DNA of 64,000 nt. It comes from Sphaerisporangium flaviroseum (GTDB lineage: Bacteria; Actinomycetota; Actinomycetes; Streptosporangiales; Streptosporangiaceae). Positions 25,217 through 33,917 of this stretch are shown piece after piece (the first letter of the stretch is position 1; every line of letters begins with the position of its first letter). The stretch is from positions 62,001 through 126,000 of the forward strand of contig NZ_BAAAZR010000052.1 in NCBI RefSeq assembly GCF_039537005.1. Direction: 5' to 3'. A model generated the notes under the pieces. The model was given only the letters and a program-made list of their open reading frames with translations. It was not told the DNA's origin and searched no databases. The position numbers were made by a program, and so were the translations under genes.

Positions 25217-27448
25217 ATGCGTCCTAGGGACATGAGGAATTCGATCGGTACGGCTGCGGCCGCCGCGCTCGCCTTCGGGCTTGTGGCGACGGCGTGCACG
25301 AACGGCGGAGGCAGCGCGGCGCCCTCGCCCGGGGAACCCGTGACATTGGGCGATATCAAGCTGGTGTCGTACACCGGCTGCGATGACATGCTCGCCGGCC
25401 TGCGCAAGGAGGCGGCGGAGAATGTGGGCCCGTGGGGCCTCGGCGGGGACACCATGTACCGTGCCACCCGCGAGCAGGCCGACATCTCGGCCAAGGCGGA
25501 CACGGCCAGATCCGTCCCCACCCACTCCACCACGAACGTCCACGAAGCGGGCGTCGACGAGCCGGACCTGGTGAAGACCGACGGTAAGCGGATCATCACC
25601 TTCGGCCAGGGCGTCCTGCGTGTGGTGGACGCGGCGTCGAAGAAGGTCACCGGCACCCTGCGGCTCGTCTCGGCCGAGCAGGGGTGGGCCCCCGGAGACC
25701 TGCTGGTCCACGGTGACCGCGCGCTGGTCCTGTTCTCCGGCGGCGGCATCATCCCCCTGGGTGCCATGGCGAAGCGGCCCGTGTCTCCCGGTCCGCAGTA
25801 CATGCTGGTCGACCTGAAGGAGCTGAAGCTCCTCGGCTCGATCACGCCGGCGGGCTCCAGCGTGGACGCGCGCATGGTGGGCTCGACCGCACGGATCGTG
25901 GTGAGGTCGCAGCCCGAAATCCGCTTCCCGGAAGGGCGCCCGGACGACTCCGAGGCCGAACGGACCAAGCGGAACAGGGCGGCCGTCGAAGCCGCCCCGG
26001 TCGACGCCTGGCTCCCGACCTACGAGGTCACCGGCCCCGACGGGTCTTCCCGCAAGGAGAAGGTGAAGTGCGAGCAGGTCAGCCACCCGGATGAGTACAC
26101 CGGGACCTCCCTGCTGACCGTGCACACCATCGACCTGGAAGCCGGGATCGGCACCGGCGACCCGATCAGCGTGGTCGCCGACGGCGACACCGTCTACGCC
26201 ACCCCCACCAGCCTGTACGTCACCAGCAACCCCAACTGGTGGTTCCAGCGCATGGTGGTCGACGACACCGTTCAGTCCGAGCCGGTTCCCAGCACCGTGT
26301 CCCCCACCGGCACCGACGTGTCTCCGGGTGGTGCGGACGCCTCCCCCTCGGGGGCGGGGGCGTCCCCCTCCGCCTCGGTCGTCGCGCCCAAGGACCCGAC
26401 CTCGACCCCCGCCGAGAAGGTCGAGCCCAGCAACGACCCCTCGATGCCCTCGCTGCTCCCCGAACCGACCGCGACGCCGACGGACACCGCCCCGGTCACC
26501 CCCGTCCCGCCGTCCACGGCCACGCCCACCGCGTCGCCGAGCGCGGAGAGCACTCCGAAGGTGGATCAGGCGCCTCCGCAGCAGACCGAGGTGCACCGGT
26601 TCGACATCACGGGGTCGGGAGCGCCGAGATACGTCGCATCCGGGCGGGTTCCCGGCCGCCTGCTCAACCAGTACTCCCTGTCGGACTTCGAGGGGAACCT
26701 GCGGGTGGCCACCACCTCGTCCAGTGACGAGGGGCTGCCCACGGTGAAGAGTTCGAGCGCGGTCTACGTGCTCAACGCCGACACGCTCGCCAAGGTCGGC
26801 GAGGTCACCGGCCTCGGCAACGGCGAGCGGATCTACTCGGTGCGCTTCATCGGCCCCCTGGGATACGTCGTGACGTTCAAGCAAGTGGACCCGCTCTACA
26901 CGCTGGACCTGCGAGACCCGGCGCAGCCCAAGGTCACCGGCGAGTTGAAGATCACCGGTTACTCCGCCTACCTGCACCCCGCGGGCGAGGGGCGGCTGCT
27001 CGGCATCGGCCAGGAGGCGAGCGACAAGGGCAGGACGCTCGGCACCCAGGTGTCGCTGTTCGACGTCAGGGACCCGGCCAATCCGGTGCGGCTGTCACAG
27101 TTCCACAAGAAGGACTCCGGCTCGGAGGCCGAGTGGGACCCGCACGCGTTCCTCTACTGGCCCGCGACCGGCCTGGCCGTGCTGCCGCTCAGCAGCTGGG
27201 GCGCGAAGACCGAGGACTCCCGGACGTCCGCGATGGTGCTCAAGGTCACCGACGACGCGATCACGAAGGTCGGTGAGGTGACACACCCCAGTCCGGCTCA
27301 GTCCGGCGGCCGCCTGATGCCGACCGGCACGATGATCCAGCGCTCCGTGATCATCGGCGACACCCTGTGGACGGTCTCGCAAAAGGGTCTCAAGGCGAGC
27401 GACATGGCGAGCCTGGACGACCAGGGCTGGATCCCGTTCGAGTCCTGA
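25217..27448 (+). CDS. Secreted beta-propeller lipoprotein
   Basis: About 743 residues. A lipoprotein signal (AAAALAFGLVATAC, Cys at about residue 27) is followed by a domain of the secreted beta-propeller family: STTNVHEAGVDEPDLVKTDGKRIITF, then blades such as LLVHGDRALVLF, YSVRFIGPLGYVVTFKQVDPLYTLDLRDPAQPKVTGELKI, and a WDPHAFLYWPATGLAVLPL blade near the end. A Pro/Thr/Ser-rich insert at about residues 350-450 interrupts the propeller and is probably a flexible, perhaps glycosylated, loop. Function is unknown. The start could be ATG 25217 or 25232; neither has a strong ribosome site. Confidence 0.85.
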   Translation: MRPRDMRNSIGTAAAAALAFGLVATACTNGGGSAAPSPGEPVTLGDIKLVSYTGCDDMLAGLRKEAAENVGPWGLGGDTMYRATREQADISAKADTARSVPTHSTTNVHEAGVDEPDLVKTDGKRIITFGQGVLRVVDAASKKVTGTLRLVSAEQGWAPGDLLVHGDRALVLFSGGGIIPLGAMAKRPVSPGPQYMLVDLKELKLLGSITPAGSSVDARMVGSTARIVVRSQPEIRFPEGRPDDSEAERTKRNRAAVEAAPVDAWLPTYEVTGPDGSSRKEKVKCEQVSHPDEYTGTSLLTVHTIDLEAGIGTGDPISVVADGDTVYATPTSLYVTSNPNWWFQRMVVDDTVQSEPVPSTVSPTGTDVSPGGADASPSGAGASPSASVVAPKDPTSTPAEKVEPSNDPSMPSLLPEPTATPTDTAPVTPVPPSTATPTASPSAESTPKVDQAPPQQTEVHRFDITGSGAPRYVASGRVPGRLLNQYSLSDFEGNLRVATTSSSDEGLPTVKSSSAVYVLNADTLAKVGEVTGLGNGERIYSVRFIGPLGYVVTFKQVDPLYTLDLRDPAQPKVTGELKITGYSAYLHPAGEGRLLGIGQEASDKGRTLGTQVSLFDVRDPANPVRLSQFHKKDSGSEAEWDPHAFLYWPATGLAVLPLSSWGAKTEDSRTSAMVLKVTDDAITKVGEVTHPSPAQSGGRLMPTGTMIQRSVIIGDTLWTVSQKGLKASDMASLDDQGWIPFES

Positions 27449-27472
27449 CGGCCGATCCGGCATGACATGCTT

Positions 27473-27551
27473 CCGGGCCGTATCGCGCAGTACGGCCCGG
27501 AGTGCCGGGCCGCACCGTTCCGGCCCCTCTCGGGGGCGCCGGAACGTGCGG
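27473..27551. terminator. Two hairpins between convergent genes
   Basis: CCGGGCCGTA (27473-27482) pairs with TACGGCCCGG (27491-27500), with a loop of eight bases. CCGCACCGTTCCGG (27510-27523) pairs with CCGGAACGTGCGG (27539-27551) with one bulge. They lie between the beta-propeller and glpD stops and probably end both transcripts. Confidence 0.75.
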
Positions 27552-27569
27552 CCAACGGTACGTCGGAGT

Positions 27570-29720
27570 TCAGACGGGCTCGCCGCCCGGCTCCCCCACC
27601 GGGACGATCTCGGGGGCGCCGAGGCGGATGGCGTCGGCCTCCTGGTCGGTGTCCTGCTCCTGCGACGCCCGTTCGGCCTCGACCCGCTTGGTGTAGTACT
27701 CGACCTCGCGCTTGACCTGCTCGGCGTCCCAGCCCAGCGGCCCGGCCATCAGCTCGGCGGCCTCCTCGGCCACCGCCGTGCCCCGGTGGAAGGTCTCGAT
27801 CGAGATGCGCGTACGGCGGGTGAGCGCGTCGTTGAGGTGGCGGGCGCCCTCGTGCGTGGCCGCGTAAACGATCTCGGCGCGGAGGTAGTCGTCGGCACCG
27901 GTCAGCGGGCGGGCCAGCGACGGATCGAGCTCGATCAGCGCCAGCACCTCGTCGATCAGCGAGCCGTACCGCTGCAGCAGGTGCTCGATGCGGGCCACGT
28001 GCAGGCGCGAGGAGCGCGCCAGCCGGTGGCGCGAGTTCCACAGCGCCTGGTACCCCTCGGCGCCGACGAGCGGGATCTTGTCGGTGCAGGACGCCGGCAC
28101 GCGCTGGTCGAGGCCGTGCACGACAGCGTCCACCGCGTCCTTGGCCATGACGCGGTACGTCGTGTACTTCCCGCCCGCGATCATCACCAGGCCGGGAACG
28201 GGGTGGGTGACGACGTGCTCGCGTGACAGCTTGGAGGTCTCCTCGGACTCCCCGGCCAGCAGCGGGCGCAGCCCCGCGTACACGCCCTCGACGTCGTCCC
28301 GGGTCAGCGGCACCGACAGCACCGCGTTGACGTGGTCGAGCACGTAGTCGATGTCCTGGCGCGAGGCGGCCGGGTGGGCCTTGTCGAGCGACCACTGGGT
28401 GTCGGTGGTGCCGACGATCCAGTGCCGTCCCCACGGGATCACGAAGAGCACCGATTTCTCGGTGCGAAGGATGATTCCGGTGAGCGAGTGGATCCGGTCG
28501 CGCGGGACGACCAGGTGGACCCCCTTGGAAGCCCGCACGTGGATCTGGCCACGCCCGCCGACCATCTCCTGGATCTCGTCGGTCCACACACCGGTCGCGT
28601 TGACCACCTGACGCGCGCGGACGTCGAACTCCGCGCCGGTCTCCAGGTCCCGCACCCGGACCCCGGTCACGCGCTCGCCCTCGCGCAGGAAGTTGACGAC
28701 CTTGGTGCGTGACGCGACGTACGCCCCGTACGCGGCGGCGGTCCGCAGCATGGTCGTGACGTACCTCGAGTCGTCCACCTGGGCGTCCCAGTACTGCACC
28801 GCGCCGGTCAGCGAGGACTTCCTCAGCGAGGGGGCGAGTCGCAGCGCGCGGCGCCGCGACAGGTGCCGGTGCCCGGGGACCCCACGGGACAGCCCGGTCG
28901 AGAAGCCCAGCGAGTCGTACATCGTCAGACCGGCGCCGACGTAGGGGCGTTCCCAGACGTGGTGGGTCAGGGGGAACAGGAACGGCACCGGGCGCACCAG
29001 GTGCGGGGCGATCCGCTGGAGCAGCAGCGCCCGCTCCTGCAACGCCTCGCGCACGAGGTCGAAGTTGAGCTGCTCCAGGTAGCGCAGGCCGCCGTGGATG
29101 AGCTTGGAGGACCGGGAGGAGGTGCCCGAGGAGTAGTCGCGCGCCTCGACGAGACCGACGGAGAGCCCGCGGGTCACGGCGTCCAGCGCGACGCCGGAGC
29201 CGACCACGCCACCGCCGACCACGATGACGTCGAGTTCATGGTCGGGATCGGCCATGGCCGCCAGCGCGGCCGTTCTCTCGGCCGGGCCCATGCGCGCCGA
29301 GTAGATACCGCCGCCCCGGGACTGCACATCGCTGCCGTCCCACCGGACCTGATGCCGGCCGTCCACACTCCCGGCCTCCGGCCCCGCACCGCCGTCCGAA
29401 CCATCGGGCCGCTGCTGCCCATCGCCTCCCAGGCCGACCGCACCCACGGCCTCCGCCCGCGCGCCCGGCTCTCCTTGCAGAACGTGCTCCTCGGCGCCGT
29501 CCCGCCGCGCCCCGGTTTCGCTTCGCTCGGCATCCATGCCGGTCCTGCCCTCCTGAGCCACGGTTTCCGCCGCACCACCCTGGGTCTTGACGCCGATGCC
29601 ACCATCTTCGCGGGCCGCCGGCTCGTCCTGGCCGCCCTGGGGCTTGTCCTCCGTCTCAGTCCGCCGGGCCTGCCGGCCGGTCTCGCCCAGCTCGGTCCCG
29701 TCGGCTGTGTGCGCTGTCAT
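27570..29720 (-). CDS. glpD: Glycerol-3-phosphate dehydrogenase with long disordered N-terminus
   Basis: A FAD enzyme oxidising glycerol 3-phosphate to dihydroxyacetone phosphate at the membrane. The FAD loop is VIVVGGGVVGSGVALDAVTRG; further family marks are SSKLIHGGLRYLEQ, NATGVWTD, VIPWGRHWIVGTTDT and AGGKYTTYRVMA. The catalytic part starts near residue 150. The 143 residues before it are acidic, Gly/Gln-rich and without predicted fold, yet third positions stay G/C rich and AGGGGG lies upstream of ATG 29720, so the extension looks genuine. ATG 29291 would give a normal-length GlpD but has no good ribosome site. A C-terminal acidic tail (EQDTDQEADAI) is also present. It is the last gene before convergent hairpins. 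Confidence 0.9.
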   Translation of the reverse strand: MTAHTADGTELGETGRQARRTETEDKPQGGQDEPAAREDGGIGVKTQGGAAETVAQEGRTGMDAERSETGARRDGAEEHVLQGEPGARAEAVGAVGLGGDGQQRPDGSDGGAGPEAGSVDGRHQVRWDGSDVQSRGGGIYSARMGPAERTAALAAMADPDHELDVIVVGGGVVGSGVALDAVTRGLSVGLVEARDYSSGTSSRSSKLIHGGLRYLEQLNFDLVREALQERALLLQRIAPHLVRPVPFLFPLTHHVWERPYVGAGLTMYDSLGFSTGLSRGVPGHRHLSRRRALRLAPSLRKSSLTGAVQYWDAQVDDSRYVTTMLRTAAAYGAYVASRTKVVNFLREGERVTGVRVRDLETGAEFDVRARQVVNATGVWTDEIQEMVGGRGQIHVRASKGVHLVVPRDRIHSLTGIILRTEKSVLFVIPWGRHWIVGTTDTQWSLDKAHPAASRQDIDYVLDHVNAVLSVPLTRDDVEGVYAGLRPLLAGESEETSKLSREHVVTHPVPGLVMIAGGKYTTYRVMAKDAVDAVVHGLDQRVPASCTDKIPLVGAEGYQALWNSRHRLARSSRLHVARIEHLLQRYGSLIDEVLALIELDPSLARPLTGADDYLRAEIVYAATHEGARHLNDALTRRTRISIETFHRGTAVAEEAAELMAGPLGWDAEQVKREVEYYTKRVEAERASQEQDTDQEADAIRLGAPEIVPVGEPGGEPV

Positions 29721-29762
29721 TGCGATCCCCCTGGGGTGCGGCTTGTCGCGTTGTGTCCTATT

Positions 29763-29778
29763 TCTACCCGCGAGTAGA
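29763..29778. promoter_or_regulatory. Imperfect palindrome upstream of glpD
   Basis: TCTACCCGCGAGTAGA is a 16-base dyad with two mismatched pairs, 43 bases upstream of the glpD ATG. Position and symmetry fit an operator, but no factor can be named. Confidence 0.35.
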
Positions 29779-29894
29779 TAGCTGCATGCCGTGAGCGGAC
29801 CTCGCCCAGGATGACGATCCGACCAGCGTGTGGCTCACGAGTGACCTGCTCTCTCATTGGCGACCTCACGTCACCGCGGTCACAGGCCGCGGAA

Positions 29895-29975
29895 GGTAGA
29901 TCTTCTGCGAATCCCCGTGGACCGTAGATCCCTTTCCCGGGATCCACGGACCGTAGATCCTCCTGCGGATACCCC
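29895..29975. repeat. Short interspersed GTAGATC repeats in the glpD upstream spacer
   Basis: GGTAGATCTTCTGCGAATCCCC and CGTAGATCCTCCTGCGGATACCCC are two related copies, with a third GACCGTAGATCC and the dyad GGATCC/GGGATCC between them. The spacer 29721-30156 (436 bases) holds these repeats, the palindrome at 29763 and the DeoR-end duplication; no gene is seen in it. Confidence 0.55.
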
Positions 29976-30097
29976 GAGAAGAGGGGGTCACGCTTCTCGT
30001 ACCGGGGAAGCGCACGCCCACTCCCTCTCCACCCTCACACCTCGGGGACCCCACATCCACACTTCGGTTCCCGGACATCCGATCCTCACCGCCCCGA

Positions 30098-30169
30098 CAG
30101 GGTCTTGGGGGACGGATCTCAGGCCCTCACCGGCCCGGCAGGTCCTGGGACGCATCTCAGACCCTCACC
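30098..30169. repeat. Duplicated 3' end of the DeoR-type gene
   Basis: The stretch 30098-30131 is a diverged copy of 30139-30169. The real minus-strand stop is TCA at 30157-30159; the copy keeps it as TCA at 30119-30121 within ATCTCAGGCCCTCACC against ATCTCAGACCCTCACC. The offset is 38 bases. Confidence 0.75.
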
Positions 30170-30927
30170 ACGTCGACACCCGCCTCGATGAAGGCGCCGG
30201 TCGCGGCGTCGGAGAGGCCCACGTCGGTGATCAGCACGTCGATGCGGTCGACGGCACAGATCTTCGCGAAGGCCCGGCGGCCGATCTTGGACGCGTCCGC
30301 GACGGCCACGACGCGAGCGGCCCGCCCGATCAGCAGGTTGTTCACGCTCGCCTCACCCTCGTGGTGGGCGGACGCCCCCGTCTCGACGTCGATGCCGTCC
30401 ACGCCCAGGAAGGCGATGTCCAGGGTGACCTGCTCCAGCACCCCGGTGGACAGCGGTCCGATCAGCTCGTAGGACTGCGGCCTGGCCACCCCGCCCGTGA
30501 CGACCAGCTTGACGTTCTGCCGTACGGTCAGCTCCGCGGCGATGTTGAGTGCGTTGGTCACGACGGTGAGCCGGGTGGCGGGATCGGCGCGCAGGGCCAG
30601 CGTTCTGGCGACCTCGGAGGTCGTCGTGCCGCCGTTCATGCCGACGACGGCGCCCGGTGGGACCAGCCCGGCCGCCGCCTCGGCGATGCGCTGCTTCTCA
30701 CCGGCGTGCCTGGCGGTCTTGTAGCGGAGCGGAAGGTCGTAGCTCACGCTCTGGGCGACGGCGCCACCACGCGTCCGCATGAGCATCTGCTGCCGGGAGA
30801 GCTCGTCGAAGTCACGCCGGATGGTCGCGGTCGAGACGTCGAGCGTCGCCGCGGCCTCCTCGACCGTCAGGCGTCCCTGCTGAGCCAGGAGCCCGAGCAG
30901 AGCGTTCCAGCGTTCATACCGGCTCAT
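30157..30927 (-). CDS. DeoR/GlpR-family transcription regulator
   Basis: 256 residues. The N-terminal winged helix-turn-helix reads RYERWNALLGLLAQQGRLTVEEAAATLDVSTATIRRDFDELSRQ, the classic DeoR pattern. The C-terminal sugar-phosphate sensor domain has GMNGGTTTSEVARTL, VVTNALNIAAEL, VTGGVARPQSYELIGPLS, AFLGVDGID and VAVADASKIGRRAF. Such repressors respond to phosphorylated sugars. It is divergent from SIS-nagA, so it most likely controls those amino-sugar genes and itself; glpD downstream on the same strand is a second, weaker candidate target. Start ATG 30927. Confidence 0.88.
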   Translation of the reverse strand: MSRYERWNALLGLLAQQGRLTVEEAAATLDVSTATIRRDFDELSRQQMLMRTRGGAVAQSVSYDLPLRYKTARHAGEKQRIAEAAAGLVPPGAVVGMNGGTTTSEVARTLALRADPATRLTVVTNALNIAAELTVRQNVKLVVTGGVARPQSYELIGPLSTGVLEQVTLDIAFLGVDGIDVETGASAHHEGEASVNNLLIGRAARVVAVADASKIGRRAFAKICAVDRIDVLITDVGLSDAATGAFIEAGVDVVRV

Positions 30928-30990
30928 GGTCCCAAAGCGTGGCACACGACCTGACTTGGCACACCACATTGCCCCATCACCGCTATGCAC

Positions 30991-31030
30991 ATTCCTGCTC
31001 GATCCTGCTATAAAAAGTGCAGAACAGGAC
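30991..31030 (+). promoter_or_regulatory. Promoter/operator candidate for the SIS-nagA operon
   Basis: TATAAA (31009-31014) is a good -10 element, and TGCACA at 30986-30991 is a weak -35 with 17-base spacing. Direct repeats TCCTGCT at 30993 and 31003, and the dyad TCCTG...CAGGA around the -10, are likely repressor contacts for the divergent DeoR-type protein. Confidence 0.42.
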
Positions 31031-31047
31031 AGCAGGAGGGGGTGACC

Positions 31048-31929
31048 GTGACTTCGCACACCGAGACCGAGATCGCCTCTCAACCGGCCTGCTGGAGCCG
31101 CGCGGCCGAGCTTGCCGGGACCGCGACGCTGCCCCGGCCCGGTGAACGCGTGGCCGTCACCGGCTGCGGCACCTCCTGGTTCATCGCCCAGGCGTACGCC
31201 GCTCTTCGTGAGGCCGCGGGTCACGGGGAGACCGACGCCTTCGCCGCCTCGGAAGCCCCTCTCGGCCGGTCGTACGACAGGGTGCTCGCGCTGACCCGCT
31301 CCGGCACGACCACCGAGGTGCTGGACCTCCTGCGCCGGGTCGGCGGCACGGGGATCAGGACCACGGTCATCACCGCCGATCCGGACACCCCGGTCATGAC
31401 GCTCGCGGACGAGGCCGTCGTGCTGGACTTCGCCGACGAGAAGTCCGTCGTCCAGACCCGATTCGCCACCTCCCAGCTCGCTCTGCTCCGCACCCACCTC
31501 GGCGAGGACCTCACCCGGGCGATCGCCGACGCGCGGGACGCGATCACGGAACCCGTTCCCGCGGAGCTCGTCCGCGCCGAGCAGTTCTCCTTCCTCGGCC
31601 GGGGCTGGACCTGCGGGCTGGCACAGGAGGCGGCGCTGAAGATGCGGGAGGCCTCCCGCGCGTGGACCGAGGCCTACCCCGCCATGGAGTACCGCCATGG
31701 CCCGATCAGCATCGCCGGACCCGGCCGCGTCACCTGGATGCTCGGTGTCGCCCCGGATGGCCTGGCCGACGCCGTGCGCAAAGCGGGAGGCACGTTCGTC
31801 ACCCGCGACGCCGACCCCATGGCCGAGCTCGTACGGGTACAACGGGCCGCCGTGGAACGTGCGCACGCCCAGGGACTGGACCCCGACCAGCCGCTGCACC
31901 TGACCCGATCTGTGATCCTGTCCCCATGA
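31048..31929 (+). CDS. SIS-domain sugar isomerase/deaminase (AgaS/GlmS-like)
   Basis: 293 residues with two SIS subdomains. Phosphosugar-binding marks are VAVTGCGTSWFIAQAYAAL, ALTRSGTTTEVLDLLRR, FLGRGWTCGLAQEAALKMREASRAWTEAYPAMEYRHGP. The last matches the isomerase part of GlmS and of AgaS deaminases, without the glutaminase domain. It probably deaminates or isomerises an amino-sugar phosphate produced by the NagA beside it. GTG 31048 is chosen because GGAGG sits eight bases upstream; GTG 31042 is also in frame. The stop overlaps the nagA ATG (ATGA). Confidence 0.85.
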   Translation: MTSHTETEIASQPACWSRAAELAGTATLPRPGERVAVTGCGTSWFIAQAYAALREAAGHGETDAFAASEAPLGRSYDRVLALTRSGTTTEVLDLLRRVGGTGIRTTVITADPDTPVMTLADEAVVLDFADEKSVVQTRFATSQLALLRTHLGEDLTRAIADARDAITEPVPAELVRAEQFSFLGRGWTCGLAQEAALKMREASRAWTEAYPAMEYRHGPISIAGPGRVTWMLGVAPDGLADAVRKAGGTFVTRDADPMAELVRVQRAAVERAHAQGLDPDQPLHLTRSVILSP

Positions 31930-33071
31930 GCATCACACTCGCCGACGCCCGTGTCGTCACCCCTGAGGGGGTGCACGAGGGCTGGATCACCATCGAGGAC
32001 GGCCGCTTCACCCACATCGGCCAGGGTCAGGCCCCCCGTGACGGGCACAGCCTGGGCGGGCGGTACGTCGTCCCCGGGTTCGTCGACATCCACACCCATG
32101 GCGGAGCCGGAGGCTCGTTCCCCTCCGGCGACCAGGAGGAGGCGCGCCGGGTCGCGGCCTTCCACGCCGGGCACGGCACCACGACCATCATGGCGAGCCT
32201 CGTCACCGCGTCGCTCGCCGACATCGCCCGGGCCACGGCCCTCCTTGCCGACCTGTGCGACGACGGGCTACTGGCGGGCATCCACTTCGAGGGGCCGTAC
32301 ATCGCCCGGGCCCGCTGCGGCGCGCACGACCCCGCCCTTCTGCGCGACCCTTCGGCCGGGGAGCTGTCCGAGCTGCTCAAGGCCGGGCGGGGGCACGTAC
32401 GGATGCTCACCATCGCCCCTGAGCTGCCCGGCGGTCTCGACACCATCCGGACGGCCGTGTCCGAGGGTGTGATCGCGGCCCTGGGGCACAGCGACGCCAC
32501 CTACGAGCAGGCCATCGCCGGCATCGAGGCGGGTTGCACGGTCGCCACCCACCTCTTCAACGCCCTGCCCCCGCTGCACCATCGCGAGCCGGGGCCGATG
32601 GCCGCGCTGCTGGAGGACGAGCGGGTGACGGTCGAGCTGATCAACGATGGGGTGCACGTCCATCCGGCGATGCTGAGGCTGGCGGCCTCGGTCGCCGGCC
32701 GCAGCCGCACGGCGCTCATCACCGACGCGATGGCGGCCACCGGCATGGGCGATGGAACCTACCGGCTCGGGTCGATGGAGGTGGAGGTGTCGGGCGGCGT
32801 CGCCCGGCTCGTGGAGGGCGGCTCCATCGCGGGCAGCACGTTGACCATGGACATCGCCTTCCGCCGCGCCGTACTGGAAGTCGGGCTGCCGGTGGCCGAG
32901 GCCGCCGAGATGGCCTCGCTCACCCCCGCCCGCGTCCTGGGCGTGGACGACCGCGTCGGGTCGATCTCGGTCGGCAAGGACGCCGACCTGGTCGTACTGG
33001 ACGACGACCTCACCCTCCACGCCGTCATGAGACAGGGCACCTGGCTCGAAAGCCCGCCTGCCGGACGGTGA
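31926..33071 (+). CDS. nagA: N-acetylglucosamine-6-phosphate deacetylase
   Basis: A 381-residue amidohydrolase removing acetate from GlcNAc-6-phosphate. Visible motifs are the metal-binding GFVDIHTHGGAGG, HFEGPYI with the metal Glu, LGHSDATYEQA, THLFNALPPLHHREPG, and the catalytic Asp in ALITDAMAATGM. A C-terminal small beta-domain returns (GSISVGKDADLVVLDDDL). It starts inside the stop of the SIS gene (ATGA), so both are translated together. With the SIS protein and DeoR-type regulator it makes a compact amino-sugar catabolic unit, fitting recycling of chitin or peptidoglycan sugars. Confidence 0.93.
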   Translation: MSITLADARVVTPEGVHEGWITIEDGRFTHIGQGQAPRDGHSLGGRYVVPGFVDIHTHGGAGGSFPSGDQEEARRVAAFHAGHGTTTIMASLVTASLADIARATALLADLCDDGLLAGIHFEGPYIARARCGAHDPALLRDPSAGELSELLKAGRGHVRMLTIAPELPGGLDTIRTAVSEGVIAALGHSDATYEQAIAGIEAGCTVATHLFNALPPLHHREPGPMAALLEDERVTVELINDGVHVHPAMLRLAASVAGRSRTALITDAMAATGMGDGTYRLGSMEVEVSGGVARLVEGGSIAGSTLTMDIAFRRAVLEVGLPVAEAAEMASLTPARVLGVDDRVGSISVGKDADLVVLDDDLTLHAVMRQGTWLESPPAGR

Positions 33072-33100
33072 TCCGCGACTCGCAGGTCTTGTAGATGAAG

Positions 33101-33148
33101 AGGTCCGACGAGGAACCCATGGGAAGGTCCGGCGAGGAACCCATGGGA
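33101..33148 (+). repeat. 24-bp tandem pair downstream of nagA
   Basis: AGGTCCGACGAGGAACCCAT plus GGGA occurs at 33101-33124 and, with one change, at 33125-33148; a degenerate third unit runs into 33149. The same unit returns near 33329-33361, before the second long repeat copy. Confidence 0.85.
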
Positions 33149-33157
33149 AGGTTCGCG

Positions 33158-33247
33158 GAGAATTGGCCCCGACTCACCCACCCACCCCCGGCCGCCCGCC
33201 GCTAACGGCGCCGGCTTCACCGCCCCGCCCCCCGCCGCATCGGCGCC
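33158..33247 (+). repeat. 90-bp dispersed repeat, copy 1
   Basis: From GAGAATTGGCCCC to GCATCGGCGCC. Copy 2 at 33362-33451 in direct orientation differs at only a few positions, and a reverse-complement, diverged copy lies at 33728-33820. The spacer 33072-33917 (846 bases) is made largely of such repeats and shows no gene. Confidence 0.88.
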
Positions 33248-33361
33248 GCACCGCACGCTCCCGGCACCGGGAGGAAATCCCCACCTCCAGCCCGCCGACC
33301 CGAGCCTCAGCAGGCATCAACCGTGAAACGGTTCGGCGAGGAACCCATGAAATGGTCCGGC

Positions 33362-33451
33362 GAGAATTGGCCCCGACTCACCCACCCACCCCCGGTCACC
33401 CGCCGCTGACGGCGCCGGCTTCACCGCCCCGCCCCCCGCCGCATCGGCGCC
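33362..33451 (+). repeat. 90-bp dispersed repeat, copy 2
   Basis: A direct copy of 33158-33247 at an offset of 204 bases. The flanking upstream GGAACCCATG unit is also shared, so the duplicated block is larger than the 90 bases of best match. Confidence 0.88.
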
Positions 33452-33648
33452 GGTCGAGAAGTCCCAGCGGTAACGGGGGTTGCGGACCGCAAGCCATCGT
33501 GACGAGACATGATCGCGAGCTAAGAACCTGAAGGCGGCGACCGAACTGGGGGTCATGGGGCCGGATTTAGGTGAGGTCTTGTTGGTGAAGGGTCGAGTGA
33601 ACCGCGCGGCTCACCTCGCGGCGGATGCGAGCGTCGATCACTTTCGGT

Positions 33649-33750
33649 GCCCCGGTGGTGTGTTTTGGCGCCGACGCGGCGGGAGGAGACGGCGCCGACC
33701 ACCTCTGGCGCCCCGGTGGTGTGTTGCGGCGCCGACGCGGCGGGAGGAGA
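33649..33750 (-). repeat. 61-bp-period tandem pair
   Basis: GCCCCGGTGGTGTGTTTTGG and GCCCCGGTGGTGTGTTGCGG start at 33649 and 33710; both continue through CGCCGACGCGGCGGGAGGAGA. Confidence 0.85.
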
Positions 33751-33820
33751 CGCGGTGAACCCGGCGCCGAGTACGGCGGGCAACCCGGGGTGGGCGGGTG
33801 GCCGGCGCCCATACTCGCCG
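33728..33820 (-). repeat. Inverted, diverged copy of the 90-bp repeat
   Basis: The segment from GGCGCCGACGCGGCGGG through GCGGTGAACCCGGCGCCG to CCCGGGGTGGGCGGGTG is a reverse complement of the 33158 repeat with scattered changes. The block and its copies at 33158 and 33362 could pair into a very long RNA hairpin. Confidence 0.65.
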
Positions 33821-33917
33821 ACCAGTCCGACCATTCCAACCGTTCATGCAGCCGACTGCCCTGTCCGAGGATCCTACTCGGCCCGGAATCCCGGCCTCCG
33901 TCAGAGGACCGGTGGTG

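Noticed and set aside
25130..26977. Minus-strand frame of about 615 codons opposite the beta-propeller gene
   Set aside because: The plus strand has a lipoprotein signal and propeller motifs; the opposite frame is Arg/Gly/Val/His-rich low complexity.
29720..30927. Possible small genes between glpD and the DeoR-type regulator
   Set aside because: Several short frames exist, but none has a ribosome site with supporting codon bias; the stretch is better explained by repeats.
33072..33917. Insertion sequence remnant
   Set aside because: Direct and inverted repeats are present, but there is no transposase frame or target-site pair; it looks like a local repeat family.
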